Assembly: GCA_947589545.1 (NCBI GenBank)
Contig: CANQBA010000045.1
Span: 1 to 33,391, forward strand
Length of the DNA stretch: 33,391 nucleotides
Direction of reading: 5' to 3'
From: an uncultured Oscillospiraceae bacterium
Lineage (GTDB): Bacteria > Bacillota > Clostridia > Oscillospirales > Oscillospiraceae
Part shown: positions 1 through 8,524 of the stretch, one piece after another
Position numbering within the stretch: position 1 is the stretch's first letter
How the letters are laid out: the number at the start of each line of letters is the position of its first letter
The notes under the pieces: generated by a model
What the model saw: only the letters and a program-made list of their open reading frames with translations
Database searches by the model: none
What the model was told of the DNA's origin: nothing
Program-made: the position numbers and the translations under genes

Positions 1-57
1 TGACAGATAACACTTACAAAATTCCTGTCAAATCTTATTATACGAGGAGGGATAAAG

Positions 58-351
58 ATGGACAATCTTATCAACGAGCTTTATTACGGCAATATCTGCC
101 CGGTTGAGCAAATGGGCCGGCCAACGCCGGAAGAAAGGGAAATACTGAAGCGAATACATGAAAATGAGGAGAAGCTACGGGCGACTCTCGATGAGCAGGA
201 GAAATCTATCCTTGATGCGATAAAGGACGACAGTCTTGATGCGGCGAGCTCGATGGGCGAAAGGCGGTTCCGAGAAGCGTTTAGCTTGGGGGCGAGGCTG
301 ATAATGGAGATAATGCAGGATGGACGGTCAACGGCCACATCATTACAATAG
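58..351 (+). CDS. DUF6809 family small protein
   Basis: This 97-residue soluble protein begins with a Leu-Tyr-Tyr-Gly-Asn motif and has a charged, helical middle rich in Glu, Lys and Arg (about residues 25-60). I recognise it as the DUF6809 family of small Clostridia proteins, whose function is unknown. The ATG has a strong GGAGGG ribosome site seven bases upstream. A second, broken copy lies at 16929-17160 in element Y. In both elements the gene stands immediately before the large cargo block, so it belongs to the shared element scaffold rather than to the restriction operon that follows. No membrane segment or catalytic motif is visible. The family name is recalled, not searched. Confidence 0.7.
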   Translation: MDNLINELYYGNICPVEQMGRPTPEEREILKRIHENEEKLRATLDEQEKSILDAIKDDSLDAASSMGERRFREAFSLGARLIMEIMQDGRSTATSLQ

Positions 352-406
352 GACTACAAAACGTCCAGATATTTTGTCAAAAGCCCTCCCATTTTCTGAT
401 TATCTA

Positions 407-415
407 TGGTATAAT
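407..415 (+). promoter_or_regulatory. Extended -10 promoter before the restriction operon
   Basis: TGGTATAAT is a perfect extended -10 (TGn plus TATAAT), 28 bases before the ATG at 443. No good -35 is present at 17 bp, which is usual for extended -10 promoters. It would drive the small ORF at 443 and the mod/res genes behind it. Confidence 0.6.
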
Positions 416-442
416 GGAGAAAAACGTTGCTGGGAGTAGATT

Positions 443-748
443 ATGACCGATTTGGAGTATTTAAAACAGTTTCGTGAGATTAAAGAAATCGCTGATATTA
501 TCGGCGACATTGAAAAACTTGATTCTCTGATGGAGCAAAACGAGTGGGATTCTGTAAGTCAATTGCTTTATGTAATTTCTGCAAAACACCCTGCTGAAAA
601 GGTAGTATACAATTCCGCAAATCCGCTGCCGCCACTTTCAATCCAGCAGTCCGCCTCAAGCTGTCGTCAATTTCTGATCGCTCTTGGGAAAGCAAAGATC
701 ACCGCAGAAGGTTTAAAACATATGGGAGGAAGCCAAAATGTCCACTAA
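443..748 (+). CDS. Hypothetical protein, first gene of the type III R-M operon
   Basis: A 101-residue protein with a GGGAG ribosome site before its ATG, overlapping the methyltransferase start by 11 bases, so the two are probably translationally coupled. It is predicted mostly helical and acidic at the N terminus, with a Pro/Ser-rich middle. I do not recognise the family. The overlap and the promoter just upstream indicate that it is the leader gene of the mod-res operon. It could be a regulator or specificity accessory of the system, but nothing in the sequence proves that. Confidence 0.6.
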   Translation: MTDLEYLKQFREIKEIADIIGDIEKLDSLMEQNEWDSVSQLLYVISAKHPAEKVVYNSANPLPPLSIQQSASSCRQFLIALGKAKITAEGLKHMGGSQNVH

Positions 749-2414
749 CATTTCCAAACAGCGGCGGGACGAGCTTGTGTGGAAGATTCGGGAGATTCGG
801 AGGTTCATCTCCGCCGCGCCGCAGGATGAGAATACGGGAAATTTGCTGGCTTACCTCTCTGAGCTTGAAAAGGACGTGAATGGGAAGAAATACGGCCTTG
901 TGTTTGAGGAGCACCGGGAGGAGATTGACGAGGTGCTGGACACGCACACGCCTGTCCTCACTGAGGACGCCGGCCTCTACGTAGACAACGGTGGGCAGAT
1001 GAATTTTCTCATCGAGGGGGACAATCTGGCGGCGTTGAAGCTGCTGGAGAAAACGCACAAGGGAAGAATAGATTTAATTTATATAGATCCACCATACAAC
1101 ACAGGTGCAGCTAACTGGATATATGATAACAACTATGTAGACGGCAATGACTTATTTAAACACAGCAAATGGTTAAGCATGATGAAATCACGGCTTGAAA
1201 TTGCAAAACGCCTGTTGACGGAAGACGGAGTACTTATTTGCGCAATCGATGAAAATGAAAGTGCTACATTAAGACTATTACTTGATGAAATTTTCGGTGA
1301 AGCATACGAATATGACTGCATAACGATCATTCACAATCCGCGCGGGATTCAAGGGAAGAATTTTTCATACACAAACGAATTTGCCTATTTTGTAATTCCG
1401 AAAGGCGATAAGATAATTGGAGAACGCCGCCTATCGGAAGACGAGATATATTGGTCCCCGCTCAGGAACTGGGGAGGAGAATCTCTGCGGACAGATGCGA
1501 GAAATTGTTTTTATCCTATTTTTGTGAAGGACAATAAAATAATCGGCTTCGGGGACGTTTCACCTTCCGATTATCATCCGAGTAAAAATGAAAATATGCC
1601 AGACGGGTCTGTCGCTGTATTTCCAATAGACGCAAACGGCACAGAACGAAAATGGAGATACGCTCGCCATACAGTCGAGAAAATTATAAATTTCCTTTCA
1701 GTGAAGGAAACAAAGGGGTGCTACGATATAGTATTGGGCAAGACTTTCGGAACCTATAAAACCGTCTGGTCTGACCCACGATATGATGCCAATGGTTATG
1801 GCAAACAGTTACTTAATTCAATTATACCTGATTGCATGTTTGATTTTCCAAAATCGCTGTGGAATGTCTACGATTGTCTTTTCTCAGTGGTTGCCAAACG
1901 CTCCGGGGCAATTATTCTCGATTTCTTCGCCGGAAGTGGCACGACCGGCCATGCGGTTTTAAAGCTAAACTCCGAGGACGGGGGCAATCGCCGCTTCATT
2001 CTCTGCACCAACAATGAAAATAACATCTGCCGTGATGTCACCTATGAGCGAATCAAGCGTGTCATCGCCAACGAGGACTACGCCGCCTCCCTCAAGTATT
2101 TCAAAATCGAATATGTTCCCATTACCGAGAGGATGTACTATGAGTACGCCGACGAGCTTCTGGGGCATATCCGGGAGCTGGTGGAGTTGGAAAACGGCGT
2201 CAACTTCACGGGAAATGACAAAATCGCCATCGTCCTTACTGATGATGAACTCGCGGATTTCGTAGAACATCTTGACAGAACTCCGAACTGCCGCAAGCTG
2301 TACATGGGTCACGACCTTCTCCCCGACGAGGAGCAACAGGCCGCAATTTTGGAGAGAGGTATCGAAATTAGCATCATCCCGGATTACTATTACAGAGATT
2401 TGCAGGAGAGGTAA
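738..2414 (+). CDS. mod: Type III restriction-modification methyltransferase (Mod)
   Basis: A site-specific adenine N6 DNA methyltransferase of 558 residues. The amino-group motif DPPYNTG lies near residue 116 and the SAM-binding FAGSGTTGHAV near residue 396, the beta-class order used by type III Mod subunits. The segment between them (about 180-390) should hold the target recognition domain. In the complex Mod reads the site and modifies it, and also guides Res. The ATG has a GGGAGGA site. Base composition is uneven: about 1068-1900 is clearly AT-rich while both ends are GC-richer, as if the central catalytic and recognition part had been exchanged. A 172-residue ORF sits between mod and res. 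The assignment is firm; the target sequence is unknown. Confidence 0.92.
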   Translation: MSTNISKQRRDELVWKIREIRRFISAAPQDENTGNLLAYLSELEKDVNGKKYGLVFEEHREEIDEVLDTHTPVLTEDAGLYVDNGGQMNFLIEGDNLAALKLLEKTHKGRIDLIYIDPPYNTGAANWIYDNNYVDGNDLFKHSKWLSMMKSRLEIAKRLLTEDGVLICAIDENESATLRLLLDEIFGEAYEYDCITIIHNPRGIQGKNFSYTNEFAYFVIPKGDKIIGERRLSEDEIYWSPLRNWGGESLRTDARNCFYPIFVKDNKIIGFGDVSPSDYHPSKNENMPDGSVAVFPIDANGTERKWRYARHTVEKIINFLSVKETKGCYDIVLGKTFGTYKTVWSDPRYDANGYGKQLLNSIIPDCMFDFPKSLWNVYDCLFSVVAKRSGAIILDFFAGSGTTGHAVLKLNSEDGGNRRFILCTNNENNICRDVTYERIKRVIANEDYAASLKYFKIEYVPITERMYYEYADELLGHIRELVELENGVNFTGNDKIAIVLTDDELADFVEHLDRTPNCRKLYMGHDLLPDEEQQAAILERGIEISIIPDYYYRDLQER

Positions 2415-2415
2415 A

Positions 2416-2934
2416 ATGGAGGATTTTCTTGAGGATAATGCTAACCTGTGGGTTCAAGTCTTTGCGGAGTTTGAAACATTCATTTATGTGTCAATGTTTG
2501 AAGCAAATAATGAGATGTTACGAAAAATATTCCTTGAAAGTAAAAGAATACATATCCGAATGTTATACGATTTCTTTTCAAACCACAGAATAAAAGAAGA
2601 TGACCTGATAAGCTCGGATTTGCTTTCTAGGCCAGTTGACTTGAGCGCAAGCATTTCAGGAAATCTGAGAATTTTAATAAACAAAAGCACAGCGCATCTT
2701 ACGTTAGCGAGAGGAACGATCAGTGTACCTGATAGTGATTATATTGATGCCATCAAAAGTATTTTCATCTCAATTTGTCACTTTATAAAAGAGATTGATC
2801 AGGGTAATGTAAACGAAACGTATAAAGAAGATTTGAATGACAAAAATGTTATGGGCCTTAAATGGACGGTAAAGCGGTTGATTCACCGCTTTACCGACTT
2901 AAACCAAATGAGTGAGGTGCTGATAGAATCATGA
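2416..2934 (+). CDS. Hypothetical protein inserted between mod and res
   Basis: A 172-residue, mostly helical protein whose ATG starts two bases after the mod stop, with the GGAGAG at the end of mod as ribosome site. Its own stop overlaps the res ATG in an ATGA. The coding sequence is AT-rich, unlike res and the ends of mod. Charged helices around residues 15-60 and 90-125 resemble no family I can name, and no catalytic motif or membrane segment is obvious. Tight coupling on both sides says it is made with the restriction system, so it could be an accessory, inhibitor or independent abortive-infection factor. That role is inference. Confidence 0.7.
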   Translation: MEDFLEDNANLWVQVFAEFETFIYVSMFEANNEMLRKIFLESKRIHIRMLYDFFSNHRIKEDDLISSDLLSRPVDLSASISGNLRILINKSTAHLTLARGTISVPDSDYIDAIKSIFISICHFIKEIDQGNVNETYKEDLNDKNVMGLKWTVKRLIHRFTDLNQMSEVLIES

Positions 2935-5117
2935 CACTCAAAGAATTTCAGCTCAACGCTGTAAAAGCCCTGTTTGAGGCGATGGACAAGCCGGTGCGGG
3001 ATATTATTCTGAAAAGTCCCACCGGGAGCGGCAAGACCATCATTCTCACCTACTTCATGCATCAGTACATACAAAGCTGCGCCAAGACCGTCTTTATCTG
3101 GCTTACTCCCGGCAAAGGCGATTTGGAGGAGCAGAGCAAGGCCAAGATGGACAAGTATATCCACGCCGCCCAAACAAAGCTTCTGGCCGATGTAATGACC
3201 GGGGGCTTTGAGGAGAATGACAGCGTTTTCATCAACTGGGAGAAGCTCACGAAAAAGGGCAACAACGCTCTGAAGGACAGTGAGCGGACAAACTTCATCG
3301 AGTACGTGGATCATGCCCTCCGAGACGGCCTTCAGTTTGTGGTGATTGTGGACGAGAGCCATCAGAACAACACGGTCAAGGCGGATGAGATCATTCAGCT
3401 CTTTCACACGGACAAAATCATCCGCTGCTCCGCCACGCCCAAAAGCGTAAGCGGTGCTGAGGTAATCGAGATTTCTGAGGAGGATGTCATCGCCTCCGGC
3501 CTCATCAAGAAAATTCTCATCATCAACGAGGACTTCCCTCAGCGGGTGGAGACGGGCGACCAGACCGCTTACCTCCTTGAACGGGCCTATGCCAAGCAGC
3601 GGGCGCTCCGGGCGGCGTTCCTCGCCATGGGAAAGGACATAAACCCGCTGATCGTTGTGCAGATACCGAATAAGTCTGAGGTCCTGCAGGATCAGGTGGA
3701 GCGTTGGTTTGGAGATCAGGGCGTCACCTGTGAAAACAGGCAACTGGCTATTTGGCTTTCCAAGGAGCATGAAAATTTGGAGGGTATCGATAAACTCGAC
3801 GCCCCGTCTGTCGCTGTCATCATAAAGCAGGCCGTCGCCACCGGCTGGGATTGCCCAAGAGCGCAGATTCTCGTTAAGCTCCGGGACAATATGGACGAGA
3901 CTTTTGAGATCCAGACCATCGGGCGTATCCGCCGTATGCCGGAGGGTACGCACTACGGAAGCGACCTCTTGGATAGCTGCTATCTCTATACCTTTGACGA
4001 GAAGTTCACCGCCGGAGTGCGGATGAGCCTTGGGTATGGAGCACTCAACTCGACTACGCTCTTTCTGAAAAGCGAGTACCGTGATATTACCCTCACCAGC
4101 GAACAGCGAACCTATGTGACTCAAACCCGCAGCCCCAAGGCGGCGCTTTTGGCCGTTAGCGAGTATTTTGAACGGGAATTTGGCGTTGGCGGCGATTTGA
4201 GCAAAAATGAAATTGCCTTGCGAAAAGCCGGATTCGACTTTTCCGAGGACGTGGTACGCCACACCATATCCAGCGAGACGGTGACGTTGGAGTTTGCGGC
4301 CCACGACATGAATACCATCGATGTGACTGAGACATTGAATACCCATAAGCACGGACGCGAATACCACCGAAGGATCGGCCAAATCGGGCTTGAGATCGGC
4401 ATGGAATACTCCTATATGAACACCATTATCCGTAAGCTGTTCGACAGGAATTTCAAGTACAACAAGAAGGTACTGAACCTGGAGCCTCGGCTGGTCTATT
4501 CATTTGTTCTGAACAACGCAGACCGTCTTCGCCGAATCATTCGTGATGCTATGGCGGTGGAGATGGCTCAAACGGAGATCGACTTTAAGAACGTGTCAAA
4601 GACGGCTTTCCATATTCCCCGCGCCTGCCAGTTCACCTACGACAGCAGGGCCAAGACACAGGTGGAGATGAGCAAGAACGTCTACCAGGGCTATCTGTCC
4701 TCTGCGGAGCCGCGCTCCTCCGCCGAGCGGAAGTTTGAAAAATTCTGCGAGACCGCCGACGGCGTGGAATGGGTCTACAAAAACGGCGACAAGGGCAGCG
4801 AATATCTGTCCATCGTATACTCTGACAACTCCGGCAAACTGAAAAACTTCTTCCCCGATTACATCGTCGGTGTGCGTGGAGAGATTTGGATCATCGAAAC
4901 TAAGGGCGGTTTTGACAGGTCGGGCAACAGTCAGGATATTGACATCTTCACGCCCAAAAAGTTTGAGGTACTTAAGGATCACCTCGCACGCTACGGCCTT
5001 AAAGGCGGTATAGTGCGGTATGATAACAAGAGCGAGGAACTCTTTATCTGCCGGGATCATTACGTCGATGATATAAGCGATGATGTTTGGGAGCTGTTAA
5101 GTGGTGCGCTTGGGTGA
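2931..5117 (+). CDS. res: Type III restriction enzyme subunit Res (SF2 helicase-nuclease)
   Basis: A 728-residue helicase-nuclease. Walker A SPTGSGKT is at about residues 29-36, the DESH box near 141, motif III-like SATPK near 166 and the arginine-rich motif VI GRIRRMPEG near 330. The C-terminal PD-(D/E)XK nuclease shows FPDY near 642 and ETKGG near 658. In type III systems this subunit uses ATP to signal along DNA from Mod-bound unmethylated sites and cuts between opposed sites. The length is shorter than the roughly 900-1000 residues of EcoP1I-type Res but all the motifs are present. It overlaps the preceding ORF by four bases. The sequence is GC-rich like the ends of mod. The enzyme appears intact. 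Confidence 0.92.
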   Translation: MTLKEFQLNAVKALFEAMDKPVRDIILKSPTGSGKTIILTYFMHQYIQSCAKTVFIWLTPGKGDLEEQSKAKMDKYIHAAQTKLLADVMTGGFEENDSVFINWEKLTKKGNNALKDSERTNFIEYVDHALRDGLQFVVIVDESHQNNTVKADEIIQLFHTDKIIRCSATPKSVSGAEVIEISEEDVIASGLIKKILIINEDFPQRVETGDQTAYLLERAYAKQRALRAAFLAMGKDINPLIVVQIPNKSEVLQDQVERWFGDQGVTCENRQLAIWLSKEHENLEGIDKLDAPSVAVIIKQAVATGWDCPRAQILVKLRDNMDETFEIQTIGRIRRMPEGTHYGSDLLDSCYLYTFDEKFTAGVRMSLGYGALNSTTLFLKSEYRDITLTSEQRTYVTQTRSPKAALLAVSEYFEREFGVGGDLSKNEIALRKAGFDFSEDVVRHTISSETVTLEFAAHDMNTIDVTETLNTHKHGREYHRRIGQIGLEIGMEYSYMNTIIRKLFDRNFKYNKKVLNLEPRLVYSFVLNNADRLRRIIRDAMAVEMAQTEIDFKNVSKTAFHIPRACQFTYDSRAKTQVEMSKNVYQGYLSSAEPRSSAERKFEKFCETADGVEWVYKNGDKGSEYLSIVYSDNSGKLKNFFPDYIVGVRGEIWIIETKGGFDRSGNSQDIDIFTPKKFEVLKDHLARYGLKGGIVRYDNKSEELFICRDHYVDDISDDVWELLSGALG

Positions 5118-5245
5118 ACACAGAACTCTACGCAAAATGCGGCCTGACCGATAAGGAGATAGTGTTTATTGAGGTGGCGGTCAATTTGGCGAAGTATAAT
5201 TTTTCCTCCAAAAGCGACTTTAGATTGGAGTGTTGTAATGGATAA
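5114..5245 (+). pseudogene. Short ORF after res, probably a truncated gene start
   Basis: A GTG codon overlapping the res stop opens a 43-residue frame beginning VNTELYAKCGLTDKEI. The first 28 residues are GC-rich and resemble the LYxxYGLT(D/E)EEI segment found near the C termini of many restriction-associated methyltransferases. The frame then passes into AT-rich sequence and ends inside the start of the DUF4238 gene. The simplest reading is the head of a former operon gene cut by the arrival of the DUF4238 gene. A genuine tiny protein is possible. Confidence 0.4.
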
Positions 5246-6005
5246 TCTTGAAGGCGACGGCATTAAAGTCAAATCCCATATTCAAATTCCAAAACTGCTT
5301 TTAAAACGATTTCAAAGAAATGGGACTTTTGCTATTTATGATGTTGAAAATAAAACTATTTCAAAACGCGGTACCGCCGGTAACGCAAACATTCAATTAG
5401 GGTATTATTCAACGCAGTTTGAAGCCACATTAAACGAAGAAATAGAGCGTCCGTTTAGTAAAACACTTTCAATTTTAGAAAAATGGGATTATGAAAATTG
5501 TGATTTGTCCATTAAAATGGCGCCCATATGGAATTTTATTTATTCTTTATTTTTGAGAGACCCGATAGTACATGAGCAGGTAAAAAACACATCTTTATGT
5601 AGATTGCTCCCAGGAACTCAGCAAAATGACTTTATCGTAGCTGTCGGATTAGAAGCCATAAACGAATTAGATTTGCTTTCTAAATTTAATACCATGACGG
5701 TATTAATCAACAAGACAAACACTCCATTTGTATTGCCAATGATGGGGATATATTCTTATAAAAATGATGGGGAAAGCATGATAAACTTACCAATTAACCC
5801 CAAAATGGCTATCTGTTTGTTATGCAGAAAAGAAACCGCAATGTCAGGCTTGGAACGCGATGGTATTCCTCCTATTACAACAGAAAGTCCCCAAGTAATA
5901 ATGCAATTGAATGAATTTGCTTTTGAAGCTCAAGTGAAAAAAGGGCAGGGATTTGTAATTTGCCCAGATTTAGGCGAGTTAAAACGTTTAGTGAACACAA
6001 TATAA
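5238..6005 (+). CDS. DUF4238 domain-containing protein
   Basis: A 255-residue protein that fits the DUF4238 pattern. It has an N-terminal His-x-x-Pro-x-x-x-L(K/R)xF segment (about residues 12-24), an IYDV strand and a helical middle. There is a conserved late region where FVLPMMG and INLPINPKMAI (about 165-195) correspond to the family's target-like and PL(S/N)P blocks. The function is unknown; members often sit in defence islands, and here it follows a type III restriction system directly. The ATG at 5238 has GGAG eight bases upstream, which is why I prefer it over an earlier in-frame codon. The gene is AT-rich compared with res, suggesting separate acquisition. Confidence 0.75.
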   Translation: MDNLEGDGIKVKSHIQIPKLLLKRFQRNGTFAIYDVENKTISKRGTAGNANIQLGYYSTQFEATLNEEIERPFSKTLSILEKWDYENCDLSIKMAPIWNFIYSLFLRDPIVHEQVKNTSLCRLLPGTQQNDFIVAVGLEAINELDLLSKFNTMTVLINKTNTPFVLPMMGIYSYKNDGESMINLPINPKMAICLLCRKETAMSGLERDGIPPITTESPQVIMQLNEFAFEAQVKKGQGFVICPDLGELKRLVNTI

Positions 6006-6033
6006 TTTCCTTGAACTAATACGGCGGTACAGT

Positions 6034-6255
6034 ATGTTCTCCCAAAAACACCCTACCATCGACATTACCCACAAATCCGTCCCGACCTGGTACGGTGGTA
6101 CGAAGGTAGTACCCACATCGAAATCCGAGCAGCGCAAGATGAAGGCGGAGATTCTCAAGCGTGACCCGAAGGCGGTTGTTGTTGACAGTAAGGCGAAGGA
6201 GAAGGACTTGGACTGGATCGACCGTATCGAGGAATTTGACGCGTTTATGGAGTGA
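6034..6255 (+). CDS. Hypothetical 73-residue protein
   Basis: A small basic/acidic protein with a WYGGTKVVPT segment (about residues 19-28) and a helical, lysine-rich second half ending in acidic residues. Codon use and GC content resemble mod and res rather than the AT-rich neighbours, so it may be the last gene of the original restriction operon, separated from res by the DUF4238 insertion. The ribosome site is weak (GGCGG-like). I do not recognise the family. Confidence 0.5.
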   Translation: MFSQKHPTIDITHKSVPTWYGGTKVVPTSKSEQRKMKAEILKRDPKAVVVDSKAKEKDLDWIDRIEEFDAFME

Positions 6256-6330
6256 GGCGCTTAGCAAAATATATGTTATTGAGAAAATCGTAATCATTTT
6301 TATCAGGTTTGCTTGCTGGGGGTGAAGCTT

Positions 6331-7311
6331 ATGGACGAACAAAACACAGCCGAAAGAGATATGCAACTTGCAGAAGCGGCAGTCAATAATGCTTACTTCG
6401 ACTATCGCTGGAATACGTTTTGTTATAATCTTATTCATAAGACACGCTTTTCCCTCAATGAGGATGACTTAAAATTTATAAACGAAATAACAAGCCTTCT
6501 GATAAAATATTTTACCGTTGAAGCGCCAATAGGATCAGCCTTTTTCCGCGCGAGAATTATTGATGGACATAAATTATCAGTTCAAAAATATCTTGAAGAA
6601 AAAGAAATCGGGCAAAGGAAAATAACTGTTTGGAATCCAAGCAAAAGCCTTATCAGAGGATATTCAAGTCTCTCTGACATTGGAATACCGCCGTTGGACA
6701 AAGCAATTTCTAACCGAGCCAGTCCAAAAGGGATTCGATACTTATATGTAGCAGACGATATATACACAGCTGTTTCTGAAGTTCGCCCTTCTATTCTGGA
6801 AGTTGTGAATGTAGCTGAATTTACAAATGCCTCCCTATTAAAAATAATAAAGATACCTCGAAACAAACAAGAACTAATGGATATGGCGGTACATGACATA
6901 GAAATGGAAATGCTTTTTTATTTGCATACAATAGCAAGTAAAATGGCTTTTGAGTTCTCACGTCCAATTCGCCGGGGCGATTCTGATCTCGAATACTTAC
7001 CAACTCAGTATTTAGTCGATGCAATCAAAGCGAAAGATGCGTCGATTCGCGGAATTGCGTATCCAAGTTTTCAAAGTCACTCTGGAATGAATTACGTTAT
7101 TTTTTCCCCAGATGATTTAACGCCGTTAGATAAGCCCGAAAGGATAATACGAGTACAAAATGTCACCTACGACTGCTGGAATTTGAATGACTTGGAGGAA
7201 AAAATCAATCCCACAAGTGGTAACTATAATCCCGCATTAAATGAAGAAATGGTTTGCAAGATGAAAAAACAGATAGTTAACGAAGCTGACGATACTGAAC
7301 AAAGGGGCTGA
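6331..7311 (+). CDS. RES-domain protein (putative NAD+-degrading toxin)
   Basis: A 326-residue protein. A helical N-terminal part (about 1-65) precedes a RES domain, whose hallmark residues are visible: Arg in FFRAR near 73, the ADDIYTAVSEVRP segment with its Glu near 150, and Ser in FQSHSGMNYVIF near 250. RES-domain toxins are NAD+ phosphorylases that drain NAD+. The ATG at 6331 has an excellent GGGGGTGAAG site, so I prefer it over the upstream TTG. Classical RES toxins pair with an upstream Xre/DUF2384 antitoxin, and none is visible here; the preceding 73-residue ORF does not look like one. The defence setting suggests a stand-alone abortive-infection effector. That role is inferred. Confidence 0.8.
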   Translation: MDEQNTAERDMQLAEAAVNNAYFDYRWNTFCYNLIHKTRFSLNEDDLKFINEITSLLIKYFTVEAPIGSAFFRARIIDGHKLSVQKYLEEKEIGQRKITVWNPSKSLIRGYSSLSDIGIPPLDKAISNRASPKGIRYLYVADDIYTAVSEVRPSILEVVNVAEFTNASLLKIIKIPRNKQELMDMAVHDIEMEMLFYLHTIASKMAFEFSRPIRRGDSDLEYLPTQYLVDAIKAKDASIRGIAYPSFQSHSGMNYVIFSPDDLTPLDKPERIIRVQNVTYDCWNLNDLEEKINPTSGNYNPALNEEMVCKMKKQIVNEADDTEQRG

Positions 7312-7345
7312 TTGGTGGACGCACTGAAAAGCCAAACTTTGCCCA

Positions 7346-7360
7346 CCCTTAACTAAAAAA
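7346..7360 (+). repeat. Boundary motif CCTTAACTAAAAAA, copy 1
   Basis: This word sits between the restriction cargo and the DUF6076 module, directly before a terminator. Related copies occur at 12644-12657, 22850-22863 and 33109-33122. The copy here and the one at 12644 also share the preceding CAAACTTTGCCCA-like bases, and they lie at opposite ends of the X mobility module. Confidence 0.6.
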
Positions 7361-7362
7361 CG

Positions 7363-7399
7363 TCCGGGAGCTGACCCTGCGTCGGCTCCCGGATTTTTT
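7363..7399. terminator. Terminator between RES gene and DUF6076
   Basis: A perfect 9-bp stem, TCCGGGAGC with GCTCCCGGA, a 13-base loop and six T residues. It can serve the RES-side transcript and, through its A-rich left flank, the convergent DUF6076 transcript. A sequence relative stands at 22864. Confidence 0.85.
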
Positions 7400-8438
7400 A
7401 TGTGGCGGTTATGATCTTCAGTGCTTCCTCCTCGCTCAACTCTCCGGCGAGGTATTGGTCGCGGGCTTTGGTGGCTTTGGCTGTCCAGTCGTAGAGCTCC
7501 ACGGAGGTCAAGCTCTTGTTGGTGGCCTGGTTGAAATCGCGTGTGCGCTCGTAGCGTTTGTACATGCGTTGGCGGGCGCGGTCAAATTCCTCGATGACCT
7601 TGTCGCGACCAGCGTCGTACTTGTGCTTGAGGCGGGGGCCCAAATCCTTGCAGGTCTTCTTGTCACGGATGACGCGGTCACAGTAGAGCGTCTTCCGCTT
7701 CGTCTTCGGCACGAAAAATCTGCCGCAGCACCGGCAAATCTCCACGGTGGGTTTGCGCTCGATGAAGTTCAAAAGGAGAAAACAGTAGTAAGACGCGGGC
7801 GAGCGGAAGTGGTAGCGGTTGACAAGATGGCCGTCCTTGTTCATCAGCATGGTCTGAACAAACTCCGTCTTGCGAAGCGGGCGGTACTTCTTCTTGAAGT
7901 CCAGGGCGACACCGTGGTGGAGGTCGCTGAGTAACTGGACGGTGAGATTTTGAAAGAGGACGATTTCCTGCAACGGAGGAACGACTGCATGAGTCGCCGC
8001 GAGAAGATGTTCCAACGTTCCGTTGTTGATGGGGATGGTGTCATCCAGAACGGCTCTCGTCAGCGTCCCCTGAAGCGGGTTGTCACACTCGAAGGTGTAT
8101 ACGAAGTCAGAGAGAGTCTCCATCATGTTCTCAAAGGTGTCGTGGTCGAAGACCTGGCGCTTGTTAAAGTCGGTGAGGATGTAGTTGGACATGGTCGTGA
8201 TGTAGTTGATGACCTGCACATAAGGCCCGAAGTTGAGTTCGGAAAACTCGATGATCTCCTGCTCAACCGTTGAGTCGGGCAGCCGCGTCTCCACCTTGTC
8301 AAACACGGACAGCGGCCCCTCTATCGGGTAGTCGTGGAGCGCGTCCTCTAATTTTCTTCCGCGAAGTTTTAAGTGAATCAATCGCCGCTTCAAAGTCCCA
8401 TCCGGGAGCAGCGAGACGTACAAACCCAAGTCCTCCAA
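7398..8438 (-). CDS. DUF6076 domain-containing protein (zinc-ribbon)
   Basis: A 346-residue protein of the DUF6076 type: a long variable helical N-terminal part, then a zinc ribbon with CRCCGRFF near residue 235 and YCDR near 254 followed by another Cys, then a basic helical tail. I recognise the family name but its function is unknown. The zinc ribbon and basic tail suggest nucleic acid binding. Translation probably starts at TTG 8436-8438, which has AGAGGTGAG five bases upstream. The gene diverges from the excisionase-like gene. Related copies are found at 22901-22999, 23006-23707 (both broken) and 23988-24950 (intact), always at the left edge of the mobility genes. Confidence 0.75.
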   Translation of the reverse strand: MEDLGLYVSLLPDGTLKRRLIHLKLRGRKLEDALHDYPIEGPLSVFDKVETRLPDSTVEQEIIEFSELNFGPYVQVINYITTMSNYILTDFNKRQVFDHDTFENMMETLSDFVYTFECDNPLQGTLTRAVLDDTIPINNGTLEHLLAATHAVVPPLQEIVLFQNLTVQLLSDLHHGVALDFKKKYRPLRKTEFVQTMLMNKDGHLVNRYHFRSPASYYCFLLLNFIERKPTVEICRCCGRFFVPKTKRKTLYCDRVIRDKKTCKDLGPRLKHKYDAGRDKVIEEFDRARQRMYKRYERTRDFNQATNKSLTSVELYDWTAKATKARDQYLAGELSEEEALKIITAT

Positions 8439-8524
8439 TGGTTCTCACCTCTGTCTAAAAGTGTTAACCCTCTGAAATATTCAAGAACGATTTTTCATTT
8501 TGAAATCCTCTGTCCTGATGTAAG

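Noticed and set aside
2883-4382. A 499-codon open frame on the minus strand
   Set aside because: It is antisense to res, whose helicase motifs are continuous; the minus frame has no family pattern or ribosome site.
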